A DNA stretch of 64,000 bases from Paenibacillus thalictri (GTDB taxonomy: Bacteria > Bacillota > Bacilli > Paenibacillales > NBRC-103111), in NCBI RefSeq assembly GCF_004307995.1, contig NZ_SIRE01000016.1, positions 62,001 to 126,000 of the forward strand, written 5' to 3'. How positions within the stretch are numbered: position 1 is the stretch's first letter; each line of letters opens with the position of its first letter. Below are positions 1 through 8,415 of the stretch, in pieces. Under the pieces are notes generated by a model. The model had not been told where the DNA came from. It did no database searches and saw only the letters and a list, made by a program, of their open reading frames with translations. The translations under genes and the position numbers were made by a program.

Positions 1-908
1 CTCGTTTGAACGGGGGAGAAGCTTTTGAAAATCGGCCTTGTCCCGGACACGGTTTGGTAATACACGGTTTTTCCCGAATTTAAGGCCAACTGGGCGTATC
101 GTTTCTCGTCCTGATCTCGGTATTCGTATTGTCCGAATAAAACCAGCCTTTCCGAAAACCAGTTGTCGGGAATTGGGTGCGCAGAGGGCATCTTGCGCTC
201 CAGCAATTTATTTGTATTCAGCACGGCGATTTCCAATCCCGCCTGCTTATTTTGTTCGACGAGCCGGCGGATCATATCGTTTAGGCCGATCAAATTTTGA
301 TAGCCAAAAAAACTTTTGTTGCTTACAAACGGGTCGATGATGTAATTGGTCGAACCGTCATAATAAAATCCCCATTTATTAATGATCTGGGGATTGGAAG
401 ACGAAGTATCAAATGGCTCGCTCCAGAAATAAGGCAACGTCTGTCCCATGCCCACCTTAACCTCTTGCAGATGAAACAACTGCTGCAGGGCGGTATGGAT
501 CGTGTCCCATCCTTTCGAACTGACGTTCAGATCGTGCTCATCCGAAGACTTCATCCCTACGATATCGTCCTCCGTCTTCTTGAACAACGTGATGTTGTCC
601 ACGCCAAGCTGCTTGCTTAACTCGACCAGTTCGGCGTTGCTGATCTTGTCGATATCGGGATCCAGCTTGTACCGTGCGGCAATGGCGGCTGTCCGAAGAT
701 TTTGTCCGATCAGATCCTCCACGATTTTCTCGGCTTTGGCGGATTGTTCGATATGGGTAATGACGCTGTTGTACAGCATCTGGATTTTCATCTTTTCGTT
801 TTCGAACATCATATATTTGGAATGTTTATAATAAGCCATATTTAGCGCCATCAGCACAACAAGAAAAACAAGCGATGTTTTGAGCGGAATTCGCTGCAGC
901 CAATCCAT
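1..908 (-). CDS. Membrane-anchored sensor protein, N-terminal part (cut by left edge)
   Basis: The reading frame is open from an ATG at 908 to the left edge, giving about 302 residues without the C-terminus. AGGTGA lies just upstream of the start. Residues 8-25 form one hydrophobic segment starting LKTSLVFLVVLMALNMAYY. A long, probably extracytoplasmic region rich in aromatic and charged residues follows, containing GQNLRTAAIAARY. This layout fits the sensory half of a signalling protein such as a diguanylate cyclase, histidine kinase or chemoreceptor. The output domain lies outside the window, so the class cannot be named. It has its own promoter and sits downstream of a terminator, so it is probably a separate transcription unit. 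Confidence 0.75.
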   Translation of the reverse strand, partial: MDWLQRIPLKTSLVFLVVLMALNMAYYKHSKYMMFENEKMKIQMLYNSVITHIEQSAKAEKIVEDLIGQNLRTAAIAARYKLDPDIDKISNAELVELSKQLGVDNITLFKKTEDDIVGMKSSDEHDLNVSSKGWDTIHTALQQLFHLQEVKVGMGQTLPYFWSEPFDTSSSNPQIINKWGFYYDGSTNYIIDPFVSNKSFFGYQNLIGLNDMIRRLVEQNKQAGLEIAVLNTNKLLERKMPSAHPIPDNWFSERLVLFGQYEYRDQDEKRYAQLALNSGKTVYYQTVSGTRPIFKSFSPVQT

Positions 909-946
909 CGATTCACCTCTATTCAACAGGTAACCGCTTTAGATCG

Positions 947-976
947 ATTATATCTGCATTTGTACGTTTTTGTCGA
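947..976 (-). promoter_or_regulatory. Sigma-A-type promoter for the truncated sensor gene
   Basis: Read on the minus strand, TCGACA (971-976) and a perfect TATAAT (947-952) are 18 bases apart. They lie about 40 bases upstream of the ATG at 908. Inferred from consensus match and position only. Confidence 0.55.
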
Positions 977-1010
977 ACTGTTTCTGGATCTCTCCCTCAG
1001 ACGGCACGCC

Positions 1011-1036
1011 AAAAAGCCGCTTCGCTGGAAGCGGCT
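1011..1036 (-). terminator. Intrinsic terminator after the membrane protein gene
   Basis: On the minus strand AGCCGCTT and AAGCGGCT form an 8-bp stem with a 6-base loop, followed directly by TTTTT. It lies about 100 bases after the stop codon of the gene ending at 1140 and separates it from the sensor gene. Confidence 0.8.
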
Positions 1037-1139
1037 GCAGATGCGCGGGTTAGCGCACGTATTCGGTACATTTTCCAATGTCGCGAATCCCAAGCGTGCG
1101 TCCTGGCGCCGCATGACGGCGGTCGAACCCCACACCGGT

Positions 1140-1763
1140 TTATTTCTCAATCCCCTTGTTGTACAACGACAACCCCAGCAGTTCGCCTGAATCCGGATCA
1201 AGCAGAACTTCGCCCGAATAATAATAGTTGCACATGATGAAATTAAAGCACTGTTTGGCCGAAATGTCGGCATCGTTTATGGCGTAGGGAGCTTTGAACA
1301 ACAGCGTGTATTGATCGACGCTTTGACCGGCGGGAATCGGCTTTTTCACGTACACCGCTTTGGTGCCCTTCTCCTGGCTTAAATTATTGCTTGGTGGCTC
1401 TTCGTCCAAATAATAAGCTTGCACCGTCTGCGGATCCAATCTTTGATAATACGCGATGTTAAGCGGAACGTCAGGCAAGTAAGCCGAGATTTTGTTCTGG
1501 ATTCTGAAATTTACCGTTTGGTCCTTATATTCGATATACGTGTAATAACTCATCAAGCTAAGAACAACAAACAGCAGCAGGAATCTCGCTTTCCTGAACG
1601 GTCTTTTTAGAAGCGCCATAATGAAGCGAATCAAACAAAGCAGCACAAACCCATAAGAAATGCCGTAAAACTCGAATGGACTCATCGAATATTGGTACGG
1701 TCTGGCAATGACATAAAACAACACAAAAATAACGACGGTCAGCAAAAATGGGAATATTCGCAT
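1140..1763 (-). CDS. Uncharacterised small membrane protein
   Basis: About 207 residues from the ATG at 1763. The first 25 residues form a membrane segment (FPFLLTVVIFVLFYVIA). Two further hydrophobic stretches lie near residues 30-50 and 60-78, followed by a soluble C-terminal half of about 130 residues that should lie on one side of the membrane. I do not recognise the family. The frame extends upstream to 1826, but that would place a promoter inside the coding region and add a polar leader before the first membrane helix, so 1763 is preferred. There is no normal ribosome site before 1763, only GGGGGT abutting the ATG. A TTG at 1799 with AGGAG one base upstream is a poor alternative. It may be translated from a leaderless transcript. 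Confidence 0.6.
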   Translation of the reverse strand: MRIFPFLLTVVIFVLFYVIARPYQYSMSPFEFYGISYGFVLLCLIRFIMALLKRPFRKARFLLLFVVLSLMSYYTYIEYKDQTVNFRIQNKISAYLPDVPLNIAYYQRLDPQTVQAYYLDEEPPSNNLSQEKGTKAVYVKKPIPAGQSVDQYTLLFKAPYAINDADISAKQCFNFIMCNYYYSGEVLLDPDSGELLGLSLYNKGIEK

Positions 1764-1769
1764 ACCCCC

Positions 1770-1799
1770 ATTATAACCACTGCACGAAAGCCAATTCAA
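1770..1799 (-). promoter_or_regulatory. Promoter abutting the start codon of the membrane protein gene
   Basis: On the minus strand TTGAAT (1794-1799), an 18-base spacer and TATAAT (1770-1775). Only six bases separate the -10 box from the ATG at 1763, so the expected transcription start falls on the A of the ATG. Confidence 0.5.
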
Positions 1800-1883
1800 A
1801 CTCCTCTGATTCGGCGGTACGGACATAAGCTTAAATCTTGGGGCCGTCTTCCGCCGCCGCAGCTCTGTGCATCCATCAACCGT

Positions 1884-3989
1884 TTACATGACGGCTTCGA
1901 TTCTCACTGCGCAGAGCTTAAACTCAGGCATCCGGCTTGTCGGATCCAAAGCGTCGACGGTCAGCCTATTAATGCTGAGCTCCTCGCCCCAATGAAACGG
2001 CACAAATACCGTGCGCGGTTGGATTCCCTCCGTCACTTTCACCTGCAGCACAATCGAACCCCGGCGGCTTGTAATACGAATCCGCTCGCCCACGCGCAAC
2101 CCAATCTTACCCGCCAGCCAAGGATGGATTTCCGCCACGGGTACAGGGGTTTTCTTCGCCAGCGCTTCCGTGCGCCGCGTCTGGGCGCCGCTCAAATAAT
2201 GGTTGGATAAACGGCCGGTTGTCAAAATATACGGATACTGCTCGTCAATAGGCTCAGCCGGCATTTTGGGCAGAATGCCAAACAATCTCGCTTTGCCGTC
2301 CGGATGCGCGAACCGTTCCTGAAACAATAGCGGGCTGCCCGGATGATCCGGGGCCGGACAAGGCCAGAACACCCCTTTCTCCCGTTTGAGCCTGCCGTAA
2401 TTGAGCCCGCCATAGTCCGCTTTGCCTCCGGAGGAGGCGCGGCACATCTCGAGAAATACGTCCTCAATGCCGTCATATTGAAAATAATCGCCTTTCCCCA
2501 GCGCTGCCGCCCATTCGCAGATCAGCCGGTAATCGAGCTTGCACTCCCCGGGAAGCTCCAGCGCCTGCGCGCGGTGAAACACTCGTCCCTCCAAGTTGGT
2601 GAGCGTCCCCTCCCCTTCCAGAAAAGATGAACCCGGCAGCAGCCAATGCGCAAGCCGGGCTGTCTCCGTTTCGAACAAATCGACGACAACCAGCAATTCC
2701 AGCTTGTTCAAAGCGCGTTCGACCCGCGAGTTGTTCGGGCTCGAGACAAGCGGATTGGAGCCAAGCACAATCATCGCTTTGATCTCGCCTTCATCCGCTT
2801 TCATCAGCATCTCGTAGGCGGACACGCCTTTGCCGGGAAGTTCGTCCGGGTCGATGCCCCAGACCGTAGCTACATGGGCGCGGGCCGCCGGATCTTCGAT
2901 CGAGCGGTAACCCGGCAGCTGGTCGGCCTTCTGGCCGTGCTCGCGGCCGCCCTGCCCGTTGGCCTGCCCCGTGACGGCGCCGTAACCGCAGCCCGGCTTG
3001 CCCACCTTGCCCGTAAGCAGCGCCAAGTTGATGTACTGCAGCGTGTTTTCCACGCCGTTCACCTGCTGCTCCAATCCGCGGGCGGTCAGCACGATGCCGC
3101 GTTGGGCTTTGGCGAATCCGCGGGCCACGGTACGAACGACGCTTTCCAGCACACCCGTCAGTTCCTCCACCCGCGCCGGCGTAAAATCCCGCACAGCATC
3201 TGCCAACTGCTCAAAACCGCTTGTGCGTTCAAACACAAAACGCTCATCGTACAATTTCTCGTTTACGATAACATGCAGCAAGCCGCTTACAAACACCGAA
3301 TCAAAGCCCGGCTGCAGCCGGATATGAATGTCGGCGCTTTTGGACGTCATCGTATTGCGCGGATCGATCGTGACGATTGTTGCTCCTTTCTTTTTGGCTT
3401 CCAAAATATAAGGCATCATGGTCGGCTGGCATTCCGCGATATTGGTTCCGGCCAAAATTAAATAGTCGGTCTCGGGTATCGCCGAAAGCGGCATTGTCAT
3501 CCCCCTGTCCAGTCCAAACGCTTGATTGCCGGCTGCAGCGGCGCTGGACATGCAATAACGGCCGTTGTAGTCGATATATTTCGTCCGCAGCGCAACGCGG
3601 GCGAATTTGCCGAGCAGATAACACACCTCGTTGGTCAGCGAACCGCCTCCGTATACCGCAACCGCATCATTCCCATAGCGCTCTTGAATGCGCCTGATTT
3701 GGCCGGCAATAGCGCCGGTCGTTTCCTCCCAGCCCACACGGTTCCAAGGGGCTTCCCTTGACTGCCGGCGCTGCGGATACAGCAGGCGGTCCGTATGGCG
3801 CACATGCTCCAGAGCGTTAAGCCCTTTCTGGCAAAGACGTCCCGTCGCCACCGGAAAATCCGGGCTGGGCTTGATCGTCAAACCCGGCCCCTTATCGCCC
3901 GGTATCAGTTTCATTGCGCATTGCATGCTGCAGAAGCAGCAATGAGAGGAAGTTTCCGCTGCAGCTCCTTGCGGCATCGTGTCATTCAT
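1884..3989 (-). CDS. nasC: Assimilatory nitrate reductase, catalytic subunit
   Basis: A 701-residue molybdopterin oxidoreductase that reduces nitrate to nitrite in the cytoplasm for assimilation. The N-terminus carries a 4Fe-4S site (HCCFCSMQC near residues 16-24, later GRLCQKG). The molybdopterin body (residues about 60-500) includes AGTNIAECQP and VLGSNPLVSSPN. The last 120 residues form the dinucleotide-binding beta-barrel with LTTGRLSNHYLSGAQTRR. Length fits the NasC/NarB class. The start has GGGGGGAG seven bases upstream. It is the last gene of the narK-nirB-nirD-nasC operon and follows nirD by 65 bases. No NasB-like electron-transfer subunit and no molybdenum cofactor genes are present here, so the electron donor is not visible. 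Confidence 0.93.
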   Translation of the reverse strand: MNDTMPQGAAAETSSHCCFCSMQCAMKLIPGDKGPGLTIKPSPDFPVATGRLCQKGLNALEHVRHTDRLLYPQRRQSREAPWNRVGWEETTGAIAGQIRRIQERYGNDAVAVYGGGSLTNEVCYLLGKFARVALRTKYIDYNGRYCMSSAAAAGNQAFGLDRGMTMPLSAIPETDYLILAGTNIAECQPTMMPYILEAKKKGATIVTIDPRNTMTSKSADIHIRLQPGFDSVFVSGLLHVIVNEKLYDERFVFERTSGFEQLADAVRDFTPARVEELTGVLESVVRTVARGFAKAQRGIVLTARGLEQQVNGVENTLQYINLALLTGKVGKPGCGYGAVTGQANGQGGREHGQKADQLPGYRSIEDPAARAHVATVWGIDPDELPGKGVSAYEMLMKADEGEIKAMIVLGSNPLVSSPNNSRVERALNKLELLVVVDLFETETARLAHWLLPGSSFLEGEGTLTNLEGRVFHRAQALELPGECKLDYRLICEWAAALGKGDYFQYDGIEDVFLEMCRASSGGKADYGGLNYGRLKREKGVFWPCPAPDHPGSPLLFQERFAHPDGKARLFGILPKMPAEPIDEQYPYILTTGRLSNHYLSGAQTRRTEALAKKTPVPVAEIHPWLAGKIGLRVGERIRITSRRGSIVLQVKVTEGIQPRTVFVPFHWGEELSINRLTVDALDPTSRMPEFKLCAVRIEAVM

Positions 3990-4054
3990 CGCGCTCCCCC
4001 CAAACTAATCGATCGTCATCGGATGAATCCGCCGGTGATTCCTCTTGATTTATC

Positions 4055-4405
4055 TCATCCGGCCTTGGCGGCGGATTCCTGAACTTGTATATAAATGCGG
4101 CCGTTCTCAATTTTCGTTGCATACACACGTACGCAGCCGGTATCCGGCTTCTGCACTTCGCCGCTCGCCAGATCGATTTTCCGGTCGTGCATCGGACAAA
4201 ATACATATTCCCCGCTGACGATACCTTCGGCAAGCACGCCGGCTTTGTGGGGACAGCGGTTCTGCACGGCATGCAGTTTGCCGCTGGCCAGACGGAACAA
4301 CGCAATCTCCAAGCCGCCGCAGCGCACCGTTCTGCCGATATGAACAGGCAGCTCGTCATCAGCCATCACGTCAACCCATAACCAATTTGTATCTCTTGGG
4401 TTCAT
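4055..4405 (-). CDS. nirD: Nitrite reductase [NAD(P)H] small subunit, Rieske type
   Basis: A 116-residue NirD/NasE protein that works with NirB in reducing nitrite to ammonium. It is a single Rieske domain with both ligand pairs intact: CPHKAG near residue 50 and CPMHDRKID near residue 69. It could therefore hold a 2Fe-2S cluster, as in the Bacillus NasE type, unlike NirD proteins that have lost these residues. The ATG has GAGGAGG upstream with good spacing. It lies 23 bases after the nirB stop, so the two are co-transcribed. Confidence 0.92.
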   Translation of the reverse strand: MNPRDTNWLWVDVMADDELPVHIGRTVRCGGLEIALFRLASGKLHAVQNRCPHKAGVLAEGIVSGEYVFCPMHDRKIDLASGEVQKPDTGCVRVYATKIENGRIYIQVQESAAKAG

Positions 4406-4428
4406 TGGCAGGTTCCTCCTCTAAAAGA

Positions 4429-6852
4429 TCATGATTTCACTTCCACCACATCGTATAAATTGCGGCGAATCGAAGCATCGGCAATCGCTTCCTTCCACGG
4501 GTCCTTGGTGACTGCAAGCGCCTCGTCCATCCGTGAGCACAATGCAGCCCGTCTGCCGGGATCCTTGACGACATCTTGAATGTGCGCCAAGCCCAGCCGG
4601 TTCACCCACTCCGAGGTACGCTCGCCGTACTTGCCGGTCTCGCGGTAATATTGCAAATACGCCTCTGTATATTCAATCACCTCGGCTTCCGTGGCTACCG
4701 TAGCCAGCAGATCGCCCACCCGCACCTTGACGCCGCCGTTTCCTCCGGCATACAGCTCCCAGCCGCCGTCGACGGAAACCACGCCAAGGTCTTTAATTCC
4801 CGATTCGGCGCAGTTGCGGGGACAACCCGATACCGCCATCTTCACCTTAGCCGGCGTGTTCAGCCGTTCGAAGCGCTTCTCCATGGCAATGCCCATCCCC
4901 ATGGCGTCGCCGGTACCGAACCGGCAGTACGTTTCTCCGACACACGTCTTGACAGTGCGGAGCGCCTTGCCGTAGGCATAACCCGAAGGCATGTCGAGAT
5001 CGGCCCACATCGGCACAAGGTCTTCCTTCTTCACCCCAAGCAAATCAATTCTTTGGCCGCCAGTCAGCTTGACGGTCGGCACGTTATATTTGACCGCCAC
5101 GTCGGCGATTTTCTTCAAATCTTCGGGTGTCGTCACCCCTCCGTACATCCGCGGCACCACCGAATAGGTACCGTCCTTCTGAATATTTGCGTGCAGCCGT
5201 TCGTTGACAAACCGGGAGGCGCGGTCATCCTTGTAGGTACCGGGGTTTAACATCCCAAGGTAATAGTTGATCGCCGGACGGCATTTCGAGCAACCTTCCT
5301 CGCTTTTCCAACCCAGCACATGCATCACTTCGCGCACATGCGACAAGCCCTTCTCGCGAATCGCCGCAACCACTTCGTCGCGCGACAAATCCGTGCAGCC
5401 GCATACCGTTTCCTTGACCGCCCCGCCCTGGAACGAATCGCCCAGCGTAAAGGCAAGCAGCTCGCCGACGAGCGGTTTGCAGCCGCCGCAGGAACGCGAA
5501 GCGTTCGTGCAGTTCTTCACTTCCTCCACGCTGGCGAGGCCTTGTTCCTTGATCGCGCTGCAAATGGCGCCTTTGCTGACCCCATTGCAGCCGCAGATGA
5601 TGGCCTCGTCGGGCAGCTCGGCGACACCCGCTCCGGCGGATGTTCCGGCTGCTGCGGAATCCCGCAATATGGCGGTTTTCTCCAGGCCGCTGATGTCGGT
5701 GCCGCTGCGGATCATCTGCATGAGCCGCGTGCCGTCCGACGTGTCGCCGTACAGCACCGCCCCGACGATTTTGCCCTCCTTGATCACAACCTTCTTATAT
5801 ATACCGGACCATTCGTCATGGATGCGAATCGTTTTGGTACCTTCGCCTTCGCTAAAGTTGCCTCCGGAAAATACGTCTACGCCGGATACCTTCAGCTTCG
5901 TATAAACGACGGAACCTTCGTACGGTCCAGTCGCTGCGCCGGCGAGGCGTTTGGCCAGCACCGCCGCCTGCTCGTAAAGCGGCGCGACAAGCCCATATGC
6001 AACCCCGCGATGCATCGCGCACTCGCCGACGGCGTAGACGCCCGGAATGCTGGTTTCCAAATAATCGTTAACAACGATACCGGGATTCGTCTCGCAGCCG
6101 ATCTGCTTGGCAACAGCCACATTGGGGCGAATGCCTACCGCCATGACCAGCAGATCCGCTTCCGCCACGGCGCCGTCTTTGAATTTCAGCCCGGTCACCC
6201 GTTTGCCGCCCAATATTTCCGCCGAATGCTTTTCCAGCAAAAAGTTCATGCCTTGCGCTTCGAGCGCTTCCTGCAGCATTTTGGAAGCCGTCCGGTCAAG
6301 CTGCCGTTCCATGATCGTATCGGTGATATGCACGACGTCGACCTTCATGCCAAGATTCAAAAAACCGCGGGCCGCTTCGAGCCCAAGCAGACCGCCGCCG
6401 ATCACGACCGCTTTTTTGTACTTTTTCGAAGCTTCGATCATCTTCTCGCAATCTTGGATCGTGCGGTAAGCCATAACCCCATCTTTGTCCGCACCCGGCA
6501 AAGGCAGCATAAACGGATTGGAGCCGGTTGCTATGATCAGCTTATCGTACGGCACCGTTACGCCTTTATCGCTTGTAACCGTTTTGCTCGTGGTATCGAC
6601 ACTTGTCACCGTATGGCCGGCATACAGCTTGATCCCGTTTTCCTCGTACCACCCGTAAGTGTTAAGTTCGATGTCCGCCACTTTGGAGTCGCCGGACAAC
6701 ACATAAGAAAGCAGAATCCGGTTGTAATTGGGATGCGGCTCTGCGCCAAAAACCGTTATGTCATATTTGCTGGGCGCCAGCTTCAACAAATGTTCGATCG
6801 CATGTACGCCGGCCATTCCGTTCCCGATAAGCACCAATTGCGGTTTACCCAT
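4429..6852 (-). CDS. nirB: Nitrite reductase [NAD(P)H] large subunit
   Basis: An 807-residue cytoplasmic enzyme reducing nitrite to ammonium. Domains in order: a flavin pyridine-nucleotide oxidoreductase (residues 1-300, LVLIGNGMAGVHA and VVIGGGLLGLEAARG); two BFD-like 2Fe-2S modules near residues 415-470 (ICGCNG, then CGGCKP) and 480-530 (CGCTDL, then GCSKCRP); then the siroheme-4Fe-4S domain with CVGETYC and CPRNC. All expected cluster cysteines are present. Length matches the NirB/NasD family. The start has GGGGGG upstream. An 89-base gap from narK holds no evident terminator, so it belongs to the leader-controlled operon. Confidence 0.95.
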   Translation of the reverse strand: MGKPQLVLIGNGMAGVHAIEHLLKLAPSKYDITVFGAEPHPNYNRILLSYVLSGDSKVADIELNTYGWYEENGIKLYAGHTVTSVDTTSKTVTSDKGVTVPYDKLIIATGSNPFMLPLPGADKDGVMAYRTIQDCEKMIEASKKYKKAVVIGGGLLGLEAARGFLNLGMKVDVVHITDTIMERQLDRTASKMLQEALEAQGMNFLLEKHSAEILGGKRVTGLKFKDGAVAEADLLVMAVGIRPNVAVAKQIGCETNPGIVVNDYLETSIPGVYAVGECAMHRGVAYGLVAPLYEQAAVLAKRLAGAATGPYEGSVVYTKLKVSGVDVFSGGNFSEGEGTKTIRIHDEWSGIYKKVVIKEGKIVGAVLYGDTSDGTRLMQMIRSGTDISGLEKTAILRDSAAAGTSAGAGVAELPDEAIICGCNGVSKGAICSAIKEQGLASVEEVKNCTNASRSCGGCKPLVGELLAFTLGDSFQGGAVKETVCGCTDLSRDEVVAAIREKGLSHVREVMHVLGWKSEEGCSKCRPAINYYLGMLNPGTYKDDRASRFVNERLHANIQKDGTYSVVPRMYGGVTTPEDLKKIADVAVKYNVPTVKLTGGQRIDLLGVKKEDLVPMWADLDMPSGYAYGKALRTVKTCVGETYCRFGTGDAMGMGIAMEKRFERLNTPAKVKMAVSGCPRNCAESGIKDLGVVSVDGGWELYAGGNGGVKVRVGDLLATVATEAEVIEYTEAYLQYYRETGKYGERTSEWVNRLGLAHIQDVVKDPGRRAALCSRMDEALAVTKDPWKEAIADASIRRNLYDVVEVKS

Positions 6853-6941
6853 AAAATGAACCCCCCGTCGTGTAATTGCACTGCCTATGATATATGCGGT
6901 ATCCGCGGCGTCGGCCTATATCCGGTTACCGGTCTGAAATG

Positions 6942-8204
6942 CTAAGCATTTGTGCCTTTTGACAGCGAATCTCCAGCGAGTTGGACGCTGTGGAGAGCCG
7001 TTCCTACTTTACCGCCTTCGCCGATCCAACTGCGCTTCCATTCACGCTGCGCGATGGAAATGATCAGGATGCAGCTCAAAGCGATCACGCTGAGAATAAG
7101 GAACCCGGGAGTAAACGAACCCGTGGAGAGCTTCAAGTTCCCAAGAATCGTCGGCAGAAAGTAGCCGCCCAGCCCTCCGGCTGCGCCGACAATGCCGGTT
7201 ATGATGCCGACTTCATCGCGAAACCGCTGGGGAACAAGCTGGAATACCGCCCCATTGCCCATACCCAGCGACATCATACAGATGAATAAAATGACCGTCG
7301 TCACCGCCAGCGACGGCAGTGTCGAGATGCCTGCGAGGGCAAGCCCAACTACTGCGTACAACACGATCAGCATGCGGATGCCGCCTATCTTATCGGACAG
7401 CCAGCCGCCCACCGGACGGAAGAAGCTGCCGGCAATAATGCATATCGTTGCAAAATCGGCGGCAGTCACCGCCTTGAGACCGTATTGGGTGTTGAAGAAA
7501 ATCGTCAAATAATTGGCCATGCCGGAAAAACCGCCAAATGTCACCATATAAAATATGCAGAACAGCCAAGTATCCTTTTGCTTCAGCACACGGCCATAGT
7601 CGGCCAACTTCCTGGGAGCGGGCTGATTCGGGCTGTCTTTGGCCAGCAGGATAAATACAATAAACGAAAGTGCGATCGGAATGAGTGCCAAGCCAAACAC
7701 AACATGCCAGCTGCCGAAGTGCTGTGCAAGCCGGTTAGCGAACAAGGTGCTGAAGATCGTTCCGCTGTTGCCCGCTCCGGCGATACCCATCGCCAGTCCC
7801 TGATATTCGGGAGGATACCAGCGGCTTACGAGCGGCAGTGCAACGGCGAAGCTAGCCCCGGCAATACCCAGCATCAAAGCCACGAAATACATATCCTGCA
7901 GCGAATCGGCGAACTTCCAGCCGTAAACAAGCGGCACCACTGTCAGAAGCATGCCCAATATGCCGGTTTTTTTAGGGCCAATCGTGTCCGTCAGAAAACC
8001 TAACACAACCCTCAAGATCGATCCGCCGAGCGCAGGCAAAGCGACCAAACTGGCCTTCTGCGCCGCATCAAGCTGAAAATCGCCGGCAATAATGACGGCT
8101 AGCGGGCCCAACATGACCCAAATCATAAAGCTGATGTCAAAATACAAAAACGAACTAAACAGCGAACCTTTGTGACCGCTTTGCAAAAACGTCTTTTTCT
8201 CCAT
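6942..8204 (-). CDS. narK: Nitrate/nitrite transporter, MFS superfamily
   Basis: A 420-residue major facilitator protein with about 12 membrane helices, bringing nitrate (and perhaps exporting nitrite) across the cytoplasmic membrane. Both glycine-rich nitrate-porter signatures are visible: GIAGAGNSGTIFS near residue 140 and VGAAGGLGGYFLP near residue 340. AGGAG lies eight bases before the ATG. It is the first gene of the nitrate assimilation operon and follows a 176-base leader with two ANTAR-type hairpins and a terminator. B. subtilis calls the equivalent assimilatory porter NasA. Confidence 0.93.
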   Translation of the reverse strand: MEKKTFLQSGHKGSLFSSFLYFDISFMIWVMLGPLAVIIAGDFQLDAAQKASLVALPALGGSILRVVLGFLTDTIGPKKTGILGMLLTVVPLVYGWKFADSLQDMYFVALMLGIAGASFAVALPLVSRWYPPEYQGLAMGIAGAGNSGTIFSTLFANRLAQHFGSWHVVFGLALIPIALSFIVFILLAKDSPNQPAPRKLADYGRVLKQKDTWLFCIFYMVTFGGFSGMANYLTIFFNTQYGLKAVTAADFATICIIAGSFFRPVGGWLSDKIGGIRMLIVLYAVVGLALAGISTLPSLAVTTVILFICMMSLGMGNGAVFQLVPQRFRDEVGIITGIVGAAGGLGGYFLPTILGNLKLSTGSFTPGFLILSVIALSCILIISIAQREWKRSWIGEGGKVGTALHSVQLAGDSLSKGTNA

Positions 8205-8239
8205 CTCCGATTCTCCTTTTTCTATTTAAAATATGTCCT

Positions 8240-8306
8240 AAAATAAAACATGCCTATCCCCTTATTTGCGGCCGCGGCAGGGCGGGACAAACAGAAGGAT
8301 AGGCAT
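8240..8306 (-). terminator. Conditional intrinsic terminator in the narK leader
   Basis: On the minus strand ATGCCTATCC (8297-8306) pairs perfectly with GGATAGGCAT (8250-8259). The run GTTTTATTTT follows. The loop is long (37 bases) and holds a secondary GC-rich palindrome. It lies between P2 and narK, so it must be read through for expression. Confidence 0.85.
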
Positions 8307-8316
8307 CTTTGCCGAA

Positions 8317-8336
8317 GCGGCACGACGGTGTGCCGC
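8317..8336 (-). promoter_or_regulatory. ANTAR-type hexaloop hairpin P2
   Basis: On the minus strand GCGGCAC, loop ACCGTC, GTGCCGC: a 7-bp stem and six-base loop with A1 and G4. It lies ten bases before the terminator stem and does not overlap it as drawn, although its arms could also pair with the GC-rich terminator loop. Confidence 0.88.
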
Positions 8337-8354
8337 ATATGAACGAAAGTCTTT

Positions 8355-8374
8355 GACCTACGACCTTGTAGGTC
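8355..8374 (-). promoter_or_regulatory. ANTAR-type hexaloop hairpin P1
   Basis: On the minus strand GACCTAC, loop AAGGTC, GTAGGTC: a 7-bp stem and six-base loop with A1 and G4. It starts about six bases from the predicted 5' end of the transcript. Its stem differs from that of P2 while the loop positions are kept, the pattern expected for a protein-binding RNA motif. Confidence 0.88.
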
Positions 8375-8386
8375 TTATTAAGCATG

Positions 8387-8415
8387 ATTATAATCACGGA
8401 AGTATTATATGTCAA
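8387..8415 (-). promoter_or_regulatory. Consensus sigma-A promoter of the nitrate operon
   Basis: On the minus strand a perfect TTGACA (8410-8415), a 17-base spacer and a perfect TATAAT (8387-8392). Such a strong promoter fits an operon whose control is exerted mainly after initiation, in the leader. Confidence 0.9.

Larger units (their letters stand above)
8205..8380 (-). promoter_or_regulatory. 5' leader of the nitrate operon: ANTAR antitermination element
   Basis: The leader of about 176 bases runs from the predicted transcription start (8380) to narK. In RNA order it contains hairpin P1, an 18-base linker, hairpin P2, then an intrinsic terminator and the narK ribosome site. Both hairpins have perfect 7-bp stems and six-base loops with A at position 1 and G at position 4, the known signature of RNA sites bound by ANTAR-domain antiterminators (AmiR, NasR, EutV families). 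A divergent gene for an ANTAR protein starts at 8563. Expected behaviour, inferred: transcription stops at the terminator unless the ANTAR protein binds P1-P2. Confidence 0.9.

Noticed and set aside
38-831. Plus-strand open frames across the left edge
   Set aside because: They lie opposite a longer minus-strand frame with promoter, ribosome site and membrane anchor, and show no recognisable domains.
1764-1826. N-terminal extension of the membrane protein starting at an ATG at 1826
   Set aside because: It has no ribosome site, adds a polar leader before the first membrane helix, and contains a good -35/-10 pair.
6853-6941. Second ANTAR hairpin pair before nirB
   Set aside because: Only short palindromes such as CCGGTAACCGG are present; none has a six-base loop with A1 and G4, and no terminator follows.
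5320-6945. 541-residue plus-strand frame opposite nirB
   Set aside because: It is the antisense shadow of a gene with complete domain support; the composition is rich in Arg and His and no motif is visible.
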